Program-made: the position numbers and the translations under genes
The notes under the pieces: model-generated
Told to the model about the DNA's origin: nothing
Seen by the model: the letters and a program-made list of their open reading frames with translations, nothing else
Databases searched by the model: none
DNA from: Actinopolymorpha rutila
GTDB taxonomy: Bacteria > Actinomycetota > Actinomycetes > Propionibacteriales > Actinopolymorphaceae
Reading direction: 5' to 3'
Assembly (NCBI RefSeq): GCF_013407855.1
Contig: NZ_JACBZH010000001.1
Location: 1,798,001 to 1,862,000 of the forward strand
Length of the DNA stretch: 64,000 nt
In this document: positions 37,735 through 47,714 of the stretch, piece after piece
Layout of the letters: every line of letters begins with the position of its first letter
Position numbering within the stretch: position 1 is the stretch's first letter

Positions 37735-38394
37735 TCAGTCACGCATCATGGCGATTTCCCGGCCGTGCACCGTCAGGGCGTAGATGACGAGGATGTCGAC
37801 CGCGATCATGATGGCCGACCAGATCGGGAACGCTGCCAGCGAAAGGAAGTTCGCGAGCAACGAGACCGACGCGATCACGATACCTGCGTACCGTGCCCAG
37901 GTCTGTCCCGCGAGGATCGCGAGACCGGTGACCACGAGCAGGGCGGCCAGCCCGATGTGGAACCATCCCCAGGCGGTGTAGCCCCACGGGATGATCAGTC
38001 CGCTGCTGGCGACCAGGAAGTAGGTCGTCTTGAACAGGCTGGTGAATCCCCAGATCGCCTGCAGACAACCCGCGACGATCAGGACGGCTCCGGCGTAGAC
38101 CATCCAGCCGACGCCGCCTCCCGCGGCCGCGGGCATGGTGCTGGGACGGCCGCCTCGCGCCTCGGCCTCGGCCTCGGCGGACCGGCGGGCCTTGGGCACC
38201 GTGGCCTGGGCCTCCGCCTGCTTGGTCTGGCCCGTGTCCCGGCCCATGTCACGCCCGGTGTCACGCCCGGTGTCACGCGCCTGCTGGGCCTGGCCCTGCG
38301 CCTGGTCGCGCGTCTGCTCGGCCTGGCCCTGCGCCTGCTGTGCCCGCTGGCGACCTTCCTGCGCCGGCGTGCCCATGTCGCCGTGTTCAGTCAT
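37735..38394 (-). CDS. DUF7144 family membrane protein with Gln/Arg-rich N-terminus
   Basis: 219 aa. The first 85 residues are polar, repeat-rich and probably disordered (QGQAEQTRDQAQGQAQQARD, TGRDTGRDMGRDTG). Four membrane helices follow (from about residue 98), with VYAGAVLIVAGCLQAIWGFT and the helix YTAWGWFHIGLAALLVVTGL typical of DUF7144, a family without known role. ATG 38394. The Gln-rich segment comes from 18- and 12-base tandem repeats in the DNA, which can be unstable. Confidence 0.7.
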   Translation of the reverse strand: MTEHGDMGTPAQEGRQRAQQAQGQAEQTRDQAQGQAQQARDTGRDTGRDMGRDTGQTKQAEAQATVPKARRSAEAEAEARGGRPSTMPAAAGGGVGWMVYAGAVLIVAGCLQAIWGFTSLFKTTYFLVASSGLIIPWGYTAWGWFHIGLAALLVVTGLAILAGQTWARYAGIVIASVSLLANFLSLAAFPIWSAIMIAVDILVIYALTVHGREIAMMRD

Positions 38395-38740
38395 GGCCCA
38401 TAACCCCCTGGTGGTTCGCGCCCTCCGTTCGACGGAGGGGTCCACACACCACGCTGCGTGCAGACCATGGCCCGCCACCTCACCCGGACCGGGTGAACTC
38501 CTGCCCCGCCGCTCGACCTTCGTGCCGGGAGGAGCCGCGTAGGTGCTCCAGCGTGCGGGTGCGGCCTATGCGCCGCGCCACCCCATCCGGGTGAACCCGA
38601 AGGTCCCGGTGCACAGGAGCCCAGCAGCCTCCGGGTCCCGGCCCGCCGGGTACTTGGATCCCACTCGGGCCGCTGCATTTGTCGTTGTCCGCGTGCGCGG
38701 CGAAGACTGTGGATCGAGACCCCACGTGAGGACGGACACC
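38395..38740. other. Upstream region of the dnaK operon
   Basis: 346 bases. I looked for the HspR operator HAIR (CTTGAGT-N7-ACTCAAG) and CIRCE and found neither; the nearest is ACTTGGATCCCACTCGGG at 38651-38668, which is only a poor half match. The promoter is not identifiable. The dnaK frame is open upstream to 38543 but without coding character. Confidence 0.5.
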
Positions 38741-40669
38741 ATGGCGAAAGCGGTTGGTATCGATCTGGGTACGACGAACTCGGTGATTGCCGCGGTGGTC
38801 GACGGGACGGCCACGGTGATCGCGAATGCGGAGGGGCAGCGGACGACGCCTTCGGTGGTGGCGTTCACCGAGCAGGGTGAGCGGTTGGTGGGTCAGTTGG
38901 CCCGCCGCCAGGCGATTTTGAACCCGAAGGGCACGATCACGTCGGCGAAACGGTTCATCGGCCGGCGTTTTGACGAGGTGGGCAGTGAGATCCACGCGGT
39001 GTCGTTCGATGTGGTGTCCGGGCCGGACGGTGCGGTGCGGTTCGATGTGCACGGGAAGTTGTACTCCCCGGAGGAGATTTCCGCGCTGGTGTTGCGCAAG
39101 TTGGCCGAGGATGCGGCGAAGTTCCTTGGTGAGAAGGTGAGCGAGGCGGTCGTCACGGTGCCGGCGTACTTCAACGACGCGCAGCGTCAGGCCACCAAGG
39201 ACGCGGGGCGGATCGCCGGGCTGGAGGTTCTGCGGATCATCAACGAGCCGACGGCGGCGGCGCTGGCGTACGGGCTGGACAAGAAGGGGCATGAGACTGT
39301 TCTGGTGTTCGACCTGGGGGGTGGGACGTTCGACGTCAGCCTGCTCGATGTCGGCGACGGTGTGGTGGAGGTGCGCGCCACCGCGGGCGACACCCATCTG
39401 GGTGGTGACGACTTCGACCGTCGGGTGGTGGACTACCTGACCGAGGACTTCCAGCGCTCCGACGGCATCGATCTGCGGCGTGACCCGCAGGCGCTGCAGC
39501 GGTTGTTCGAGGCGGCGGAGAAGGCGAAGGTGGAGTTGTCGTCGGTTACCCAGACCACGATCAACCTGCCGTTCATCACTGCTGATGCCACCGGTCCGAA
39601 GCATCTGAACACGACGTTGATGCGGTCGACGTTTGAGGAGGTCACCCACGATCTGGTCGAACGCTGCCGTGGCCCGGTGGAGCAGGCGATGGCTGATGCG
39701 AAGGTGACCGCCGATGACATCGATGAGGTGATCCTGGTCGGTGGGGCGACCCGGATGCCCGCGGTGCAGAACCTTGTCCGGCGGATGACCGGTGGCAAGG
39801 ACCCGAACATGACGGTCAATCCCGATGAGGTGGTGGCGCTGGGGGCGGCCATCCAGGCGGCGGTGCTGAAGGGGGAGATGAAGGATGTCGTACTGCTCGA
39901 CGTCACCCCGTTGTCGCTGGGCATCGAGACGTTGGGTGGGGTGATGACGAAGGTGATGGACCGCAACACGACCATCCCGGCCCGGCGTACTGAGACGTTC
40001 AGTACGGCGGAGGACAACCAGTCCGCGGTCGATGTGGTGGTGTTGCAGGGTGAACGTGAGCGGGCGAGTGACAACCGTGTGCTCGGGAGGTTCCGGCTGG
40101 AGAACGTCCGGCCCGCGCCGCGTGGTGAGCCGCAGGTCGAGGTGACCTACGACGTGGACGCCAACGGCATCTTGAACGTGTCCGCCCGTGACAAGGACAC
40201 CGGGGCCGAGCAGCGGATCACCATCAGTGAGAGTTCCAATCTGGACAAGTCCGAGGTGGACCGGATGGTGTCCGACGCCGAGCGGTACCGCGCCGACGAT
40301 GCCCGGATCCGGGAGGTGGTCGACGCCCGCAACGGTCTGGACGCGGCGGCCTATCAGGTCGAACGGCGGCTGGGCGAACTCGGCGACGCCGCGCCCGAGC
40401 ACGAGCGGGCACGCGCTCAACTGCTGCTGGGGGATGCCCGCCAGGCGGTCAAGGACGACAGTGCTCCGCTGGAGCGGCTGCGGTCGCTGACCGGCGAGCT
40501 GCAACAGATCTACCACAGCCTGAGCGCTTCCGGCGGTGGGGACGGTGGGCCCGGACCAGGCGGACCAGGTGGTGAACCCGGCGGTGGACCCGGCGGTCAA
40601 GGTGTGCCCGGGCAGCGTGGAGCGACCGAGGACGAGGACGTGATCGACGCGGAGTTCACCACGGACTGA
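38741..40669 (+). CDS. dnaK: Hsp70 chaperone DnaK
   Basis: 642 aa ATP-dependent chaperone. N-terminal ATPase: [68 protein letters not shown]. Substrate-binding domain from about 380 ([16 protein letters not shown]). Gly/Pro-rich tail ending [11 protein letters not shown]. The operon order dnaK-grpE-cbpA-cbpM-clpB is stress-type. Wobble positions here contain visibly more T than the flanking genes, as in clpB, so expression-level or origin differs. Actinomycetes usually have another dnaK; whether this is the main copy cannot be told. Confidence 0.95.
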   Translation: MAKAVGIDLGTTNSVIAAVVDGTATVIANAEGQRTTPSVVAFTEQGERLVGQLARRQAILNPKGTITSAKRFIGRRFDEVGSEIHAVSFDVVSGPDGAVRFDVHGKLYSPEEISALVLRKLAEDAAKFLGEKVSEAVVTVPAYFNDAQRQATKDAGRIAGLEVLRIINEPTAAALAYGLDKKGHETVLVFDLGGGTFDVSLLDVGDGVVEVRATAGDTHLGGDDFDRRVVDYLTEDFQRSDGIDLRRDPQALQRLFEAAEKAKVELSSVTQTTINLPFITADATGPKHLNTTLMRSTFEEVTHDLVERCRGPVEQAMADAKVTADDIDEVILVGGATRMPAVQNLVRRMTGGKDPNMTVNPDEVVALGAAIQAAVLKGEMKDVVLLDVTPLSLGIETLGGVMTKVMDRNTTIPARRTETFSTAEDNQSAVDVVVLQGERERASDNRVLGRFRLENVRPAPRGEPQVEVTYDVDANGILNVSARDKDTGAEQRITISESSNLDKSEVDRMVSDAERYRADDARIREVVDARNGLDAAAYQVERRLGELGDAAPEHERARAQLLLGDARQAVKDDSAPLERLRSLTGELQQIYHSLSASGGGDGGPGPGGPGGEPGGGPGGQGVPGQRGATEDEDVIDAEFTTD

Positions 40670-40677
40670 GGCATGCG

Positions 40678-41238
40678 ATGACCGAGCAGAACCACCCGCG
40701 AGACCACCCGCGCCACCCGGAAGCGGGCGCGACCGACGATGCCGGCGTACCCGCGGACTTCGAACTCCGGGACGAGCTCGCGCAGGCGCAGGAGCGGGTG
40801 GCGCACTTCGAGGACCACTGGCGGCGTGCCGTGGCCGATGCCGACAACCAGCGCAAGCGGTACGCCCGCGAACTGGACCGGCAGCGCGCCGAGGTCGTGG
40901 CGACCCAGGCCGCGCGGTGGCTGCCGGTCGTGGACAACCTCGACCGTGCGGTGGCGCATGCGCAGGCGGCGCGACCGGAGGGGGAGCAGGACTCGTTGCT
41001 GGAGGGTGTTCGGGCCGTTCTGGAACAGGCGGTGGGGGTGCTTGCCGGCCTCGGTTTCCCGCGTCAGGAGGGCGAGGTGGGCGCGGTGTTCGATCCGGCC
41101 CGGCACGAGGCGGTGGCCACCGTGCCCAGTGCCGAGGTGCCGGCCGGGACGGTGCTGGACGTGGTGAGCCCCGGCTACGGCGAGGGGGAGCGGCAGCTGC
41201 GGCCGGCGGGCGTGGTGGTGGCGACGAAGGCGGCGTGA
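40678..41238 (+). CDS. grpE: Nucleotide exchange factor GrpE
   Basis: 186 aa. Long N-terminal coiled coil (ELAQAQERVAHFEDHWRRAV), then ADNQRKRYARELDRQRAE and the beta-domain with VDNLDRAV and AEVPAGTVLDVVSPGY. It releases ADP from DnaK. Starts eight bases after dnaK; somewhat divergent from housekeeping GrpE, consistent with a second chaperone set. Confidence 0.9.
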   Translation: MTEQNHPRDHPRHPEAGATDDAGVPADFELRDELAQAQERVAHFEDHWRRAVADADNQRKRYARELDRQRAEVVATQAARWLPVVDNLDRAVAHAQAARPEGEQDSLLEGVRAVLEQAVGVLAGLGFPRQEGEVGAVFDPARHEAVATVPSAEVPAGTVLDVVSPGYGEGERQLRPAGVVVATKAA

Positions 41239-41245
41239 GGGTGTG

Positions 41246-42328
41246 ATGGCCGACCGCGACTTCTATCAGGTTCTCGGGGTACCCCGGACGGCCACCCGGG
41301 AGGAGATCCAGCGCGCCTACCGGCGGCTGGCGCGGGAGAACCATCCCGACGTCAACAAGGACCCAGGTGCCGAGGACCGGTTCAAGGACGTCTCGGAGGC
41401 CTACGACGTGCTGTCCGATCCGGATCTGCGCAAGCGGTACGACGTGTTCGGGGCGGACTTCCGTCGGGTGCCCGACGACGTCGACCCCGACACCTGGATG
41501 CAGGCCCAGGCACAGGCGCAGGCGCGGGCCAGGGCGGGTGGTCGTGCGCGGGCGGGTGCGGGTGCTCGCGGTGCCGGCGGGTTCGGCGGGTTCGAGGGGT
41601 TCGAGGGGTTCGAGGGGTTCGGTGGTGTCGAGGGGGAGGAGGTCGATCTGGAGGATCTGCTGAGCGGCATGTTCGGCGGGCGGGCAGGTCGCGCCGGACG
41701 TGGGCGGGCCGGTCGGGGGGGTCGTGGTTTCGGACCGATCCCGGGTGCGGACCAGGAGGCCGAACTCCCGCTGACGGTCGAGGAGGCTTACCGGGGCGGG
41801 CCGCGGTCGGTGACGTTGTCCGGGCCGGGCGGCACCCGGCGCTACGACGTGAACGTTCCGCCCGGTGTCACCGACGGGCAGCGGATCCGGCTGGCCGGGC
41901 AGGGCGGGCAGGGTAGCGACGGCGCGCCGCCCGGCGACCTCCATCTCGTCGTCCGGCTCCTTCCGCATCCCCGTTACCGCGTACGTGGTCGCGACATCCA
42001 CCTGGACCTGCCGCTGGCTGCGTGGGAGGCGGCCCTCGGCGCGACCGTCGCGGTCGACACCCCGGGCGGTGAGGCGAAGGTCAAAGTCCCGCCGGGCACC
42101 TCCAGTGGTCGGTCGCTGCGGCTGCGCGGCCGGGGAATGCCGAACCCGAACGGCAACCCCGGCGACCTGTACGCCCAGGTCCGGATCATGGTGCCGCCGC
42201 ACCCGAGTGAGGAGGAACGCCGGCTGTGGTCGGAACTGGCCCGGGCGTCCGGGTTCGACCCGCGGGCCCGCTCCGGTGGCGGCGCCCACAACCGGTCGTC
42301 CGGCACGCCTACGGGGAGGGGCCGATGA
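41246..42328 (+). CDS. cbpA: J-domain co-chaperone, CbpA-type (DnaJ without zinc finger)
   Basis: 360 aa. J domain at residues 1-70 with HPD ([10 protein letters not shown]); Gly/Phe region containing a GFE repeat ([15 protein letters not shown]) made by a 9-base tandem repeat at 41578-41625; then the C-terminal beta-domains ([37 protein letters not shown]). No CxxCxGxG zinc-finger repeats, so it is class B/CbpA. A GTG immediately before the ATG at 41246 is an alternative start. Stop overlaps the cbpM start (ATGA). Confidence 0.9.
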   Translation: MADRDFYQVLGVPRTATREEIQRAYRRLARENHPDVNKDPGAEDRFKDVSEAYDVLSDPDLRKRYDVFGADFRRVPDDVDPDTWMQAQAQAQARARAGGRARAGAGARGAGGFGGFEGFEGFEGFGGVEGEEVDLEDLLSGMFGGRAGRAGRGRAGRGGRGFGPIPGADQEAELPLTVEEAYRGGPRSVTLSGPGGTRRYDVNVPPGVTDGQRIRLAGQGGQGSDGAPPGDLHLVVRLLPHPRYRVRGRDIHLDLPLAAWEAALGATVAVDTPGGEAKVKVPPGTSSGRSLRLRGRGMPNPNGNPGDLYAQVRIMVPPHPSEEERRLWSELARASGFDPRARSGGGAHNRSSGTPTGRGR

Positions 42329-42663
42329 CGTTCGCACTCGTCCGCGTGCGGGTCCGCCGGGAGGAACAGGAACACCTCGGCCTGGAGGAGTTCGCCGCCC
42401 GGGTGGGCCTGCACCCGGACCACGTACGCCGGCTGGTGGTGCTCGGCCTGCTGGACGCGGACGCCGATCCGAGCGGCCGGCTGCACTTCGCGCCCGCCCA
42501 GGTCGCCCGCGCTGCCCGGATCCAGCGGCTGCGCGCGGGCTTCTGCCTCAACTACGCCGGCATCGGCGTGGTGCTGGACCTGCTCGATCGGATCGCCGAA
42601 ATGGAGGCGGCCGAACGCGCCGCCCGACGTTATGGAGGCCACTTGTGGACCCGAACCGGTTGA
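42325..42663 (+). CDS. cbpM: CbpM/MerR-like chaperone modulator
   Basis: 112 aa. MerR-type winged helix-turn-helix, [20 protein letters not shown], followed by a helical domain ([20 protein letters not shown]). Family members either inhibit the J-protein CbpA (CbpM) or repress dnaK (HspR). Lack of the HspR C-terminal tail and of a HAIR site upstream, and the position after cbpA, favour CbpM. GAGGGG ribosome site; overlaps cbpA by four bases and clpB by 19. Confidence 0.8.
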   Translation: MTFALVRVRVRREEQEHLGLEEFAARVGLHPDHVRRLVVLGLLDADADPSGRLHFAPAQVARAARIQRLRAGFCLNYAGIGVVLDLLDRIAEMEAAERAARRYGGHLWTRTG

Positions 42664-45284
42664 CTCAGAAGAGCCAGGAGGCTTTGCAGGAGGCGCAGTC
42701 CGCCGCGTTGCGGTTCGGGCATACCGAGGTCGATGGTGAGCATCTGTTGCTGGCCCTGTTGGACCAGCCGGAGGGTCTGGTGCCGCGGTTGTTGGTGCAG
42801 GCGGGTGTGGATCCGGATCTGTTGCGTAAGCAGGTGGAGGATGAGCTGGAACGCCGGCCTCGGGTCGGCGGGCCGGGTGTGGAGCCGGGTCAGGTGTTTG
42901 TGACGCAGCGGCTGGCGCGGCTGCTCGACACCGCGGACCGGGAGGCGAAGCGGCTGAAGGATGAGTACGTGTCGGTGGAGCATCTGGTGGTGGCGTTGCT
43001 GGAGGAGGGGCCGGCCACGTCGGCGGGCCGGTTGCTGCACGATCTGGGCCTGTCCAGGGACCGGTTCCTGGCGGCGCTGACCCGGATCCGGGGGAACCAG
43101 CGGGTCACCTCCGCGCAGCCGGAGGCGGCGTATGAGGCGTTGGAGAAGTATGGCCGGGACCTGGTGGCCGATGCCGCGGCGGGCCGGTTGGATCCGGTGG
43201 TCGGGCGGGACGGTGAGATCCGGCGGGTGGTGCAGATCCTGTCGCGGAAGACGAAGAACAACCCGGTTCTGGTGGGTGATCCGGGGGTGGGGAAGACCGC
43301 GATCGTGGAGGGCCTGGCGCAGCGGATCGCCAACGGTGACGTGCCGGAGGGGCTGCGGGACAAGGTGGTGTTCGGGTTGGACATGGGTGCGCTGGTGGCG
43401 GGTGCGAAGTATCGCGGTGAGTTCGAGGAGCGGCTGAAGGCGGTGCTGAACGAGGTCCGCGCCGCGGCGGGGCGCATCTTGTTGTTCGTCGACGAGTTGC
43501 ACACGGTGGTGGGTGCGGGTGCGGCTGAGGGTGCGATGGACGCGGGGAACATGCTCAAGCCGATGCTGGCCCGCGGTGAGCTGCACATGATCGGTGCGAC
43601 GACGTTGGAGGAGTACCGCAAGAACGTGGAGAAGGACGCCGCTTTGGAACGCCGGTTCCAGCCGGTGATGGTGGACGAGCCGTCGGTGGAGGACGCGATC
43701 TCGATCCTGCGCGGGCTGCGGGAGCGTCTGGAGGTGTTCCACGGTGTGAGGATCCAGGACGCCGCGCTGGTCGCGGCGGTCGTGCTGAGTCACCGCTACA
43801 TCTCTGACCGGTTCCTGCCCGACAAGGCGATCGATCTGGTGGATGAGGCGTGCGCGATGCTGCGGACGGAGATCGACTCGATGCCGGCCGAACTGGACGA
43901 GTTGACCCGGCGGGTGCGCCGGTTGGAGATCGAGGAGGCCGCGCTGGGCAAGGAGTCCGACGCCGCGAGCAAGGAGCGGTTGACGCAGCTGCGCAGGGAG
44001 CTGGCCGACCTGCACGCGCAGGCGGACGCGATGCGGGCGCAGTGGGAGGCCGAACGGCAGGCGTTGCGGCGGGTGCAGGAGCTGCGGCAGGAGATCGAGC
44101 AGGTACGCCGTGACGCCGAACAGGCCGAGCGTGACTATGACCTGAACCGTGCCGCGGAGCTTCGTCACGGCCGGCTGCCGGAGCTGGAACGCCGGTTGCA
44201 TGCGGAGGAGGAGCAGCTGAGTGAGAGGCTCGGTGAGCGGCGGCTGCTGCGTGAGGTGGTCACCGAGGAGGAGATCGCCTCCATCGTGTCCCGGTGGACC
44301 GGTATCCCGGTGAGTCGCCTGCAGGAAGGTGAACGGGAGAAGTTGCTGACGCTGGATGAGGTGCTGCACGAGCGGGTGATCGGCCAGGACGAGGCGGTCC
44401 AGTTGGTCGCGGACGCGGTGATCCGGGCGCGGTCGGGTATCAAGGACCCGGCCCGTCCGATCGGGTCGTTCATCTTCCTCGGGCCCACCGGGGTCGGGAA
44501 GACCGAACTGGCCAAGACGCTCGCGCAGGCGTTGTTCGACACCGAGGACAACATGGTCCGCATCGACATGAGCGAGTACCAGGAACGCCACACGGTGAGC
44601 CGGCTGGTGGGTGCCCCGCCCGGGTACGTGGGCTATGAGGAGGGCGGGCAGCTGACCGAGGCGGTCCGCCGTAAGCCGTACTCGGTGGTGCTGTTCGATG
44701 AGATCGAGAAGGCCCACACCGACGTGTTCAACCTGCTGCTGCAGGTCCTCGACGACGGGCGCCTCACCGACGCCCAGGGCCGCACGGTCGACTTCCGTAA
44801 CACGGTCATCATCATGACCTCCAACGTCGGGTCGGAGTACCTCCTGGAGGGCGCGACCACCGGCGGGGAGATCGGCCCGGACGCCCGGGCGCGGGTGATG
44901 GCCGACCTGCGGTCACGGTTCCGGCCGGAGTTCCTCAACCGGGTCGATGAGATCGTGTTGTTCAAGCCGCTCACCGAGGCCGAGATCGAACGCATCGTGG
45001 ACCTGATGTTCGACGAACTACGGGCACGGCTGGCCGACCGGCGGATGAGGCTCGACGTCACCGAACAGGCACGCCGGCTGATCGCGCTGGAAGGCTTCGA
45101 CCCCGTCTACGGCGCCCGGCCACTGCGCCGGTTCATCTCCCGAGAGGTCGAGACCCGGATCGGCCGCACCCTCCTCGCCGGCGACGTCCACGACGGCGCG
45201 CAGATCACCGTCGACGCCCACGACGGAGAGATCGTGGTCTCCTACCACAACCCCACATCGAAGGCCCGTCCCGAGGCGGCCTGA
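42645..45284 (+). CDS. clpB: Hsp100 disaggregase ClpB
   Basis: 879 aa hexameric AAA+ disaggregase that works with DnaK. N domain with two Clp repeats (1-150), NBD1 with Walker A GDPGVGKT (about 210) and Walker B LLFVDE, coiled-coil middle domain with motif [20 protein letters not shown] (about 410-530), NBD2 with GPTGVGKT and [11 protein letters not shown]. All catalytic residues are present. GTG start, GGAGG before it, overlapping the end of cbpM by 19 bases. T-rich wobble positions as in dnaK. Confidence 0.95.
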   Translation: MDPNRLTQKSQEALQEAQSAALRFGHTEVDGEHLLLALLDQPEGLVPRLLVQAGVDPDLLRKQVEDELERRPRVGGPGVEPGQVFVTQRLARLLDTADREAKRLKDEYVSVEHLVVALLEEGPATSAGRLLHDLGLSRDRFLAALTRIRGNQRVTSAQPEAAYEALEKYGRDLVADAAAGRLDPVVGRDGEIRRVVQILSRKTKNNPVLVGDPGVGKTAIVEGLAQRIANGDVPEGLRDKVVFGLDMGALVAGAKYRGEFEERLKAVLNEVRAAAGRILLFVDELHTVVGAGAAEGAMDAGNMLKPMLARGELHMIGATTLEEYRKNVEKDAALERRFQPVMVDEPSVEDAISILRGLRERLEVFHGVRIQDAALVAAVVLSHRYISDRFLPDKAIDLVDEACAMLRTEIDSMPAELDELTRRVRRLEIEEAALGKESDAASKERLTQLRRELADLHAQADAMRAQWEAERQALRRVQELRQEIEQVRRDAEQAERDYDLNRAAELRHGRLPELERRLHAEEEQLSERLGERRLLREVVTEEEIASIVSRWTGIPVSRLQEGEREKLLTLDEVLHERVIGQDEAVQLVADAVIRARSGIKDPARPIGSFIFLGPTGVGKTELAKTLAQALFDTEDNMVRIDMSEYQERHTVSRLVGAPPGYVGYEEGGQLTEAVRRKPYSVVLFDEIEKAHTDVFNLLLQVLDDGRLTDAQGRTVDFRNTVIIMTSNVGSEYLLEGATTGGEIGPDARARVMADLRSRFRPEFLNRVDEIVLFKPLTEAEIERIVDLMFDELRARLADRRMRLDVTEQARRLIALEGFDPVYGARPLRRFISREVETRIGRTLLAGDVHDGAQITVDAHDGEIVVSYHNPTSKARPEAA

Positions 45285-45333
45285 ACGGAAGAACAAAGGA
45301 ACAACGGGGGAACGGAGGATCGGAGGGAACGAC

Positions 45334-45597
45334 ATGTCGGAGACGCTGGATCCACACCTGGAACAGATCCATCCGGTCGAGCCCCGCACACCGACCGGGT
45401 GTGAGGAGTGCCTGCGGCTGGGGTCGCCGTGGGTGCACCTGCGACTGTGCCTGACCTGCGGCCACGTTGGCTGCTGCGACTCGTCACCGCTGCGGCACGC
45501 CCGCGCACACGCCGGCGAGGCCGGGCACCCGATCGTGGCGTCGTACGAGCCGGGCGAGGACTGGCGGTGGTGCTTCGTCGACGAGCGGTTCGTCTGA
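45334..45597 (+). CDS. UBP-type zinc-finger protein
   Basis: 87 aa. UBP zinc finger: CEECLRLGSPWVHLRLCLTC with GHVGCCDSS and HARAHAGEAGHPIVASYEPG, a near-complete set of Cys/His ligands. In eukaryotes the domain binds the C-terminus of ubiquitin; bacterial single-domain versions are common in actinomycetes, often near stress genes, with unknown ligand. 49 bases after clpB, ribosome site GGAGGGAAC, probably the last gene of the chaperone operon. Confidence 0.85.
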   Translation: MSETLDPHLEQIHPVEPRTPTGCEECLRLGSPWVHLRLCLTCGHVGCCDSSPLRHARAHAGEAGHPIVASYEPGEDWRWCFVDERFV

Positions 45598-45615
45598 GTT
45601 CGCGGGGGCCGGCGG

Positions 45616-46395
45616 TCACTCCTCCTCGGTGCCCGCACCGACCAGCACCGACCGCACGCCGGCCACCTCGGTGAGCTGTGCCGCGAGATCTTCGACCGGC
45701 GCGCTGCCGTAGAGCTGCAGGGCCACCACGACGTCGCCGGCCCGGGCGTTCGGGTCCTCTCCACCGTCGCGGTCGGCGGGCGTTCCCCGGAGATGACCGT
45801 TGCCGCGGCCCTCGTCGACCGGGTCGGCCAGCAGGTCGCCGCGTTCGATCGTCACCTGGCCGACCTCGAAACCTCTGTGCGTACAGGCGACCAGCGCACG
45901 CCGGAACGCGCCACTGCCGTTGGTGTAGACGATGCGGAGCTGAACGACGCCACGGGCACTCGGCAGCCGGCCACCGAGCGCGGTGAAGCCGATGATGACC
46001 GCGAAGTGCGCCGCCGTTGCCGCGATCGCCACGACCACCATGCCGGCGCCGGCGGCCGCACCCACAGCAGCGGTCACCCAGACCACCGACGCCGTGGTGA
46101 GTCCGCGTACGGCATCGCGGCGGACGAAGATCAGCCCACCGCCGATGAACCCGATGCCCGACACGATCTGGGCGGCGATCCGGGAGGGGTCGAGCGAGAC
46201 GTGCGGGCCGAGTACGTCGGCGAAGCCCCACTTGCTGACCACCATGAACAACGCCGAACCCATGCCCACCAGTGCGTGGGTACGCAGACCCGCCGACTTC
46301 TGCCGGATCTGGCGTTCGAGTCCGATCAGCGAGGACAGCGCGAACGCCACCAGGACTAGCAGGACCTGCACCCACACCGTGTGACCGTCGACCAT
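45616..46395 (-). CDS. MgtC/SapB family membrane protein
   Basis: 259 aa. Four or five membrane helices with family motifs SSLIGLERQIRQKSAGLRTH and GIGFIGGGLIF, then a C-terminal ACT-like cytosolic domain (VVQLRIVYTNGSGAFRRALV). MgtC proteins help cells grow at low Mg2+ and inside macrophages and modulate the ATP synthase; the transport role is disputed. ATG at 46395. Convergent with the UBP gene, 18 bases apart. Confidence 0.88.
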   Translation of the reverse strand: MVDGHTVWVQVLLVLVAFALSSLIGLERQIRQKSAGLRTHALVGMGSALFMVVSKWGFADVLGPHVSLDPSRIAAQIVSGIGFIGGGLIFVRRDAVRGLTTASVVWVTAAVGAAAGAGMVVVAIAATAAHFAVIIGFTALGGRLPSARGVVQLRIVYTNGSGAFRRALVACTHRGFEVGQVTIERGDLLADPVDEGRGNGHLRGTPADRDGGEDPNARAGDVVVALQLYGSAPVEDLAAQLTEVAGVRSVLVGAGTEEE

Positions 46396-46423
46396 CCGGC
46401 CCAACCTATCGGACCGGGCCGTG

Positions 46424-47023
46424 TCACCCGGTCCGGCGCCGTCGCCAGTACGCGACGGTGACGGCGGCCAGCAGGGGACCCCACAGCAGCAGCGGGGCGT
46501 AGCTGCCGACGAAGACGACGAGCCGCCACCCGTGTTCGGCGATCGGGTAACCAGGCGGCACGGGCTCCCGCAGCGAGGCGGGCAGGCCGGCGAACACCCT
46601 GGTCCACAAGACGGTGAGTACGGCGGCGCCCAGCGCGGCCGGGACGACCGCGGCGACCGCCGGCACCCGGCGTCCCCGAAGCCCCGGAACCCACCACGGA
46701 AAGACCTCACCCCAGCGGGCGACCAGGCCGACGGCGGTGAACGCCAGCAGTTCGGACACGGCCGACAGCACGACGACGTACGCCTCGTCCGGAGTACCCA
46801 GGGTGCGCCCGCCACGCGGCGGGTTGGTGACCAGGGGCAGGTGGCAGGTGACCGCGGCGATCCGCCACAGGCACGACGGCAGCACGGTGAACGGCACGGC
46901 GTACGCGGCGATCCGGGCCCAGCGGGGGACGCCCGGAACCGGATCGTGGGCAGCGCGCCAGGCGGCGCGCAGCCGTGAGGACAGGGCGGGAGCCTTCGAA
47001 CGAACTGCGACGGATGTGCTCAT
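46424..47023 (-). CDS. Multi-pass membrane protein of unknown function
   Basis: 199 aa with five hydrophobic segments (IAAYAVPFTVLPSCLWRIAA; VVLSAVSELLAFTAVGLVAR; VAAVVPAALGAAVLTVLWTR; LVVFVGSYAPLLLWGPLLA). Arg/Ala-rich start, Arg-rich end. Common actinomycete type next to no fixed partner. ATG at 47023; no good ribosome site. Ends 28 bases before the MgtC gene start region. Confidence 0.65.
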   Translation of the reverse strand: MSTSVAVRSKAPALSSRLRAAWRAAHDPVPGVPRWARIAAYAVPFTVLPSCLWRIAAVTCHLPLVTNPPRGGRTLGTPDEAYVVVLSAVSELLAFTAVGLVARWGEVFPWWVPGLRGRRVPAVAAVVPAALGAAVLTVLWTRVFAGLPASLREPVPPGYPIAEHGWRLVVFVGSYAPLLLWGPLLAAVTVAYWRRRRTG

Positions 47024-47116
47024 GGCCCGAACATCCCAGCCGAGTGGCCGTGCCCGCCCTGCCCGCGCGGAGGAAACCACTCCCTCCGCCGGGGGAGGGT
47101 CGGGCATGCTGGACCG

Positions 47117-47695
47117 GTGAGCGACGTCGCCGACAGCTCGCCCGAACGCCCTCCGACGGGAGCCGCGTCCGGGCCCGCAGTTGTGTTCGACATCGACGTA
47201 CCGCAATATCAGGTTGACACCGAGCCCGACCACCGAGGCATCGGCCGGGTCGTGGACGCCGAGCTCCGCGGGCGTTTCCTCGGCCGCACAGTGGTGGTGC
47301 GCGGGATCGGCGCGCAGCACCACCCGGGCCGGACCGTCGACGAACTGGTCGAGATCGTCAGCCGGCTCGGCACTGATCGCTACGACCCCGACCGGGTCGG
47401 CGACCGGTACGACAACCTCCAGAACAAGCGCATCGACCTGTTCGCCTTCCGGCGCAAGGTCACTCCGCGGATGCGGCTGTTCGAGGCGATGAGCTGGGGT
47501 TTCTACCACAGTTCGATCGCCGTCCACGGCGAGCCGGTTCGGCTCGACCTGCTGCTCGTCTACGACGCCGCCCAGCTTCGCGAGGTGGTGCACCAGTACG
47601 AGGGACGGGAGGACCGCAAGCGGGACGGCTACGTGTTCCGGGACCCCGGCCGCAAGCCGGAAGCGCTGCTGGGCATAGCGAAACTCGCCCGCTGA
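47117..47695 (+). CDS. Hypothetical soluble protein
   Basis: 192 aa, GTG start. I recognise no family. Features: N-terminal disordered 25 residues, then VVFDIDVPQYQVD; conserved-looking DPDRVGDRYDNLQNKRIDLF and RKVTPRMRLFEAMSWGFYHS; Arg/Asp-rich, no membrane helix or signal. The codon use and GC are like neighbours, supporting a real gene. It is convergent with the MFS gene, 20 bases apart. Confidence 0.6.
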   Translation: MSDVADSSPERPPTGAASGPAVVFDIDVPQYQVDTEPDHRGIGRVVDAELRGRFLGRTVVVRGIGAQHHPGRTVDELVEIVSRLGTDRYDPDRVGDRYDNLQNKRIDLFAFRRKVTPRMRLFEAMSWGFYHSSIAVHGEPVRLDLLLVYDAAQLREVVHQYEGREDRKRDGYVFRDPGRKPEALLGIAKLAR

Positions 47696-47714
47696 CGGTG
47701 CCGCCGACGGGACC

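Noticed and set aside
38651..38668. HAIR-like HspR operator upstream of dnaK
   Set aside because: Only fragments of CTTGAGT-N7-ACTCAAG match; spacing is wrong.
38480..42337. 1285-codon minus-strand frame opposite dnaK-cbpA
   Set aside because: Shadow of the chaperone genes; His/Pro/Arg-rich without motifs.
42630..44717. 695-codon minus-strand frame opposite clpB
   Set aside because: Antisense to clpB, low-complexity Leu/His/Gln composition; a codon-bias shadow.
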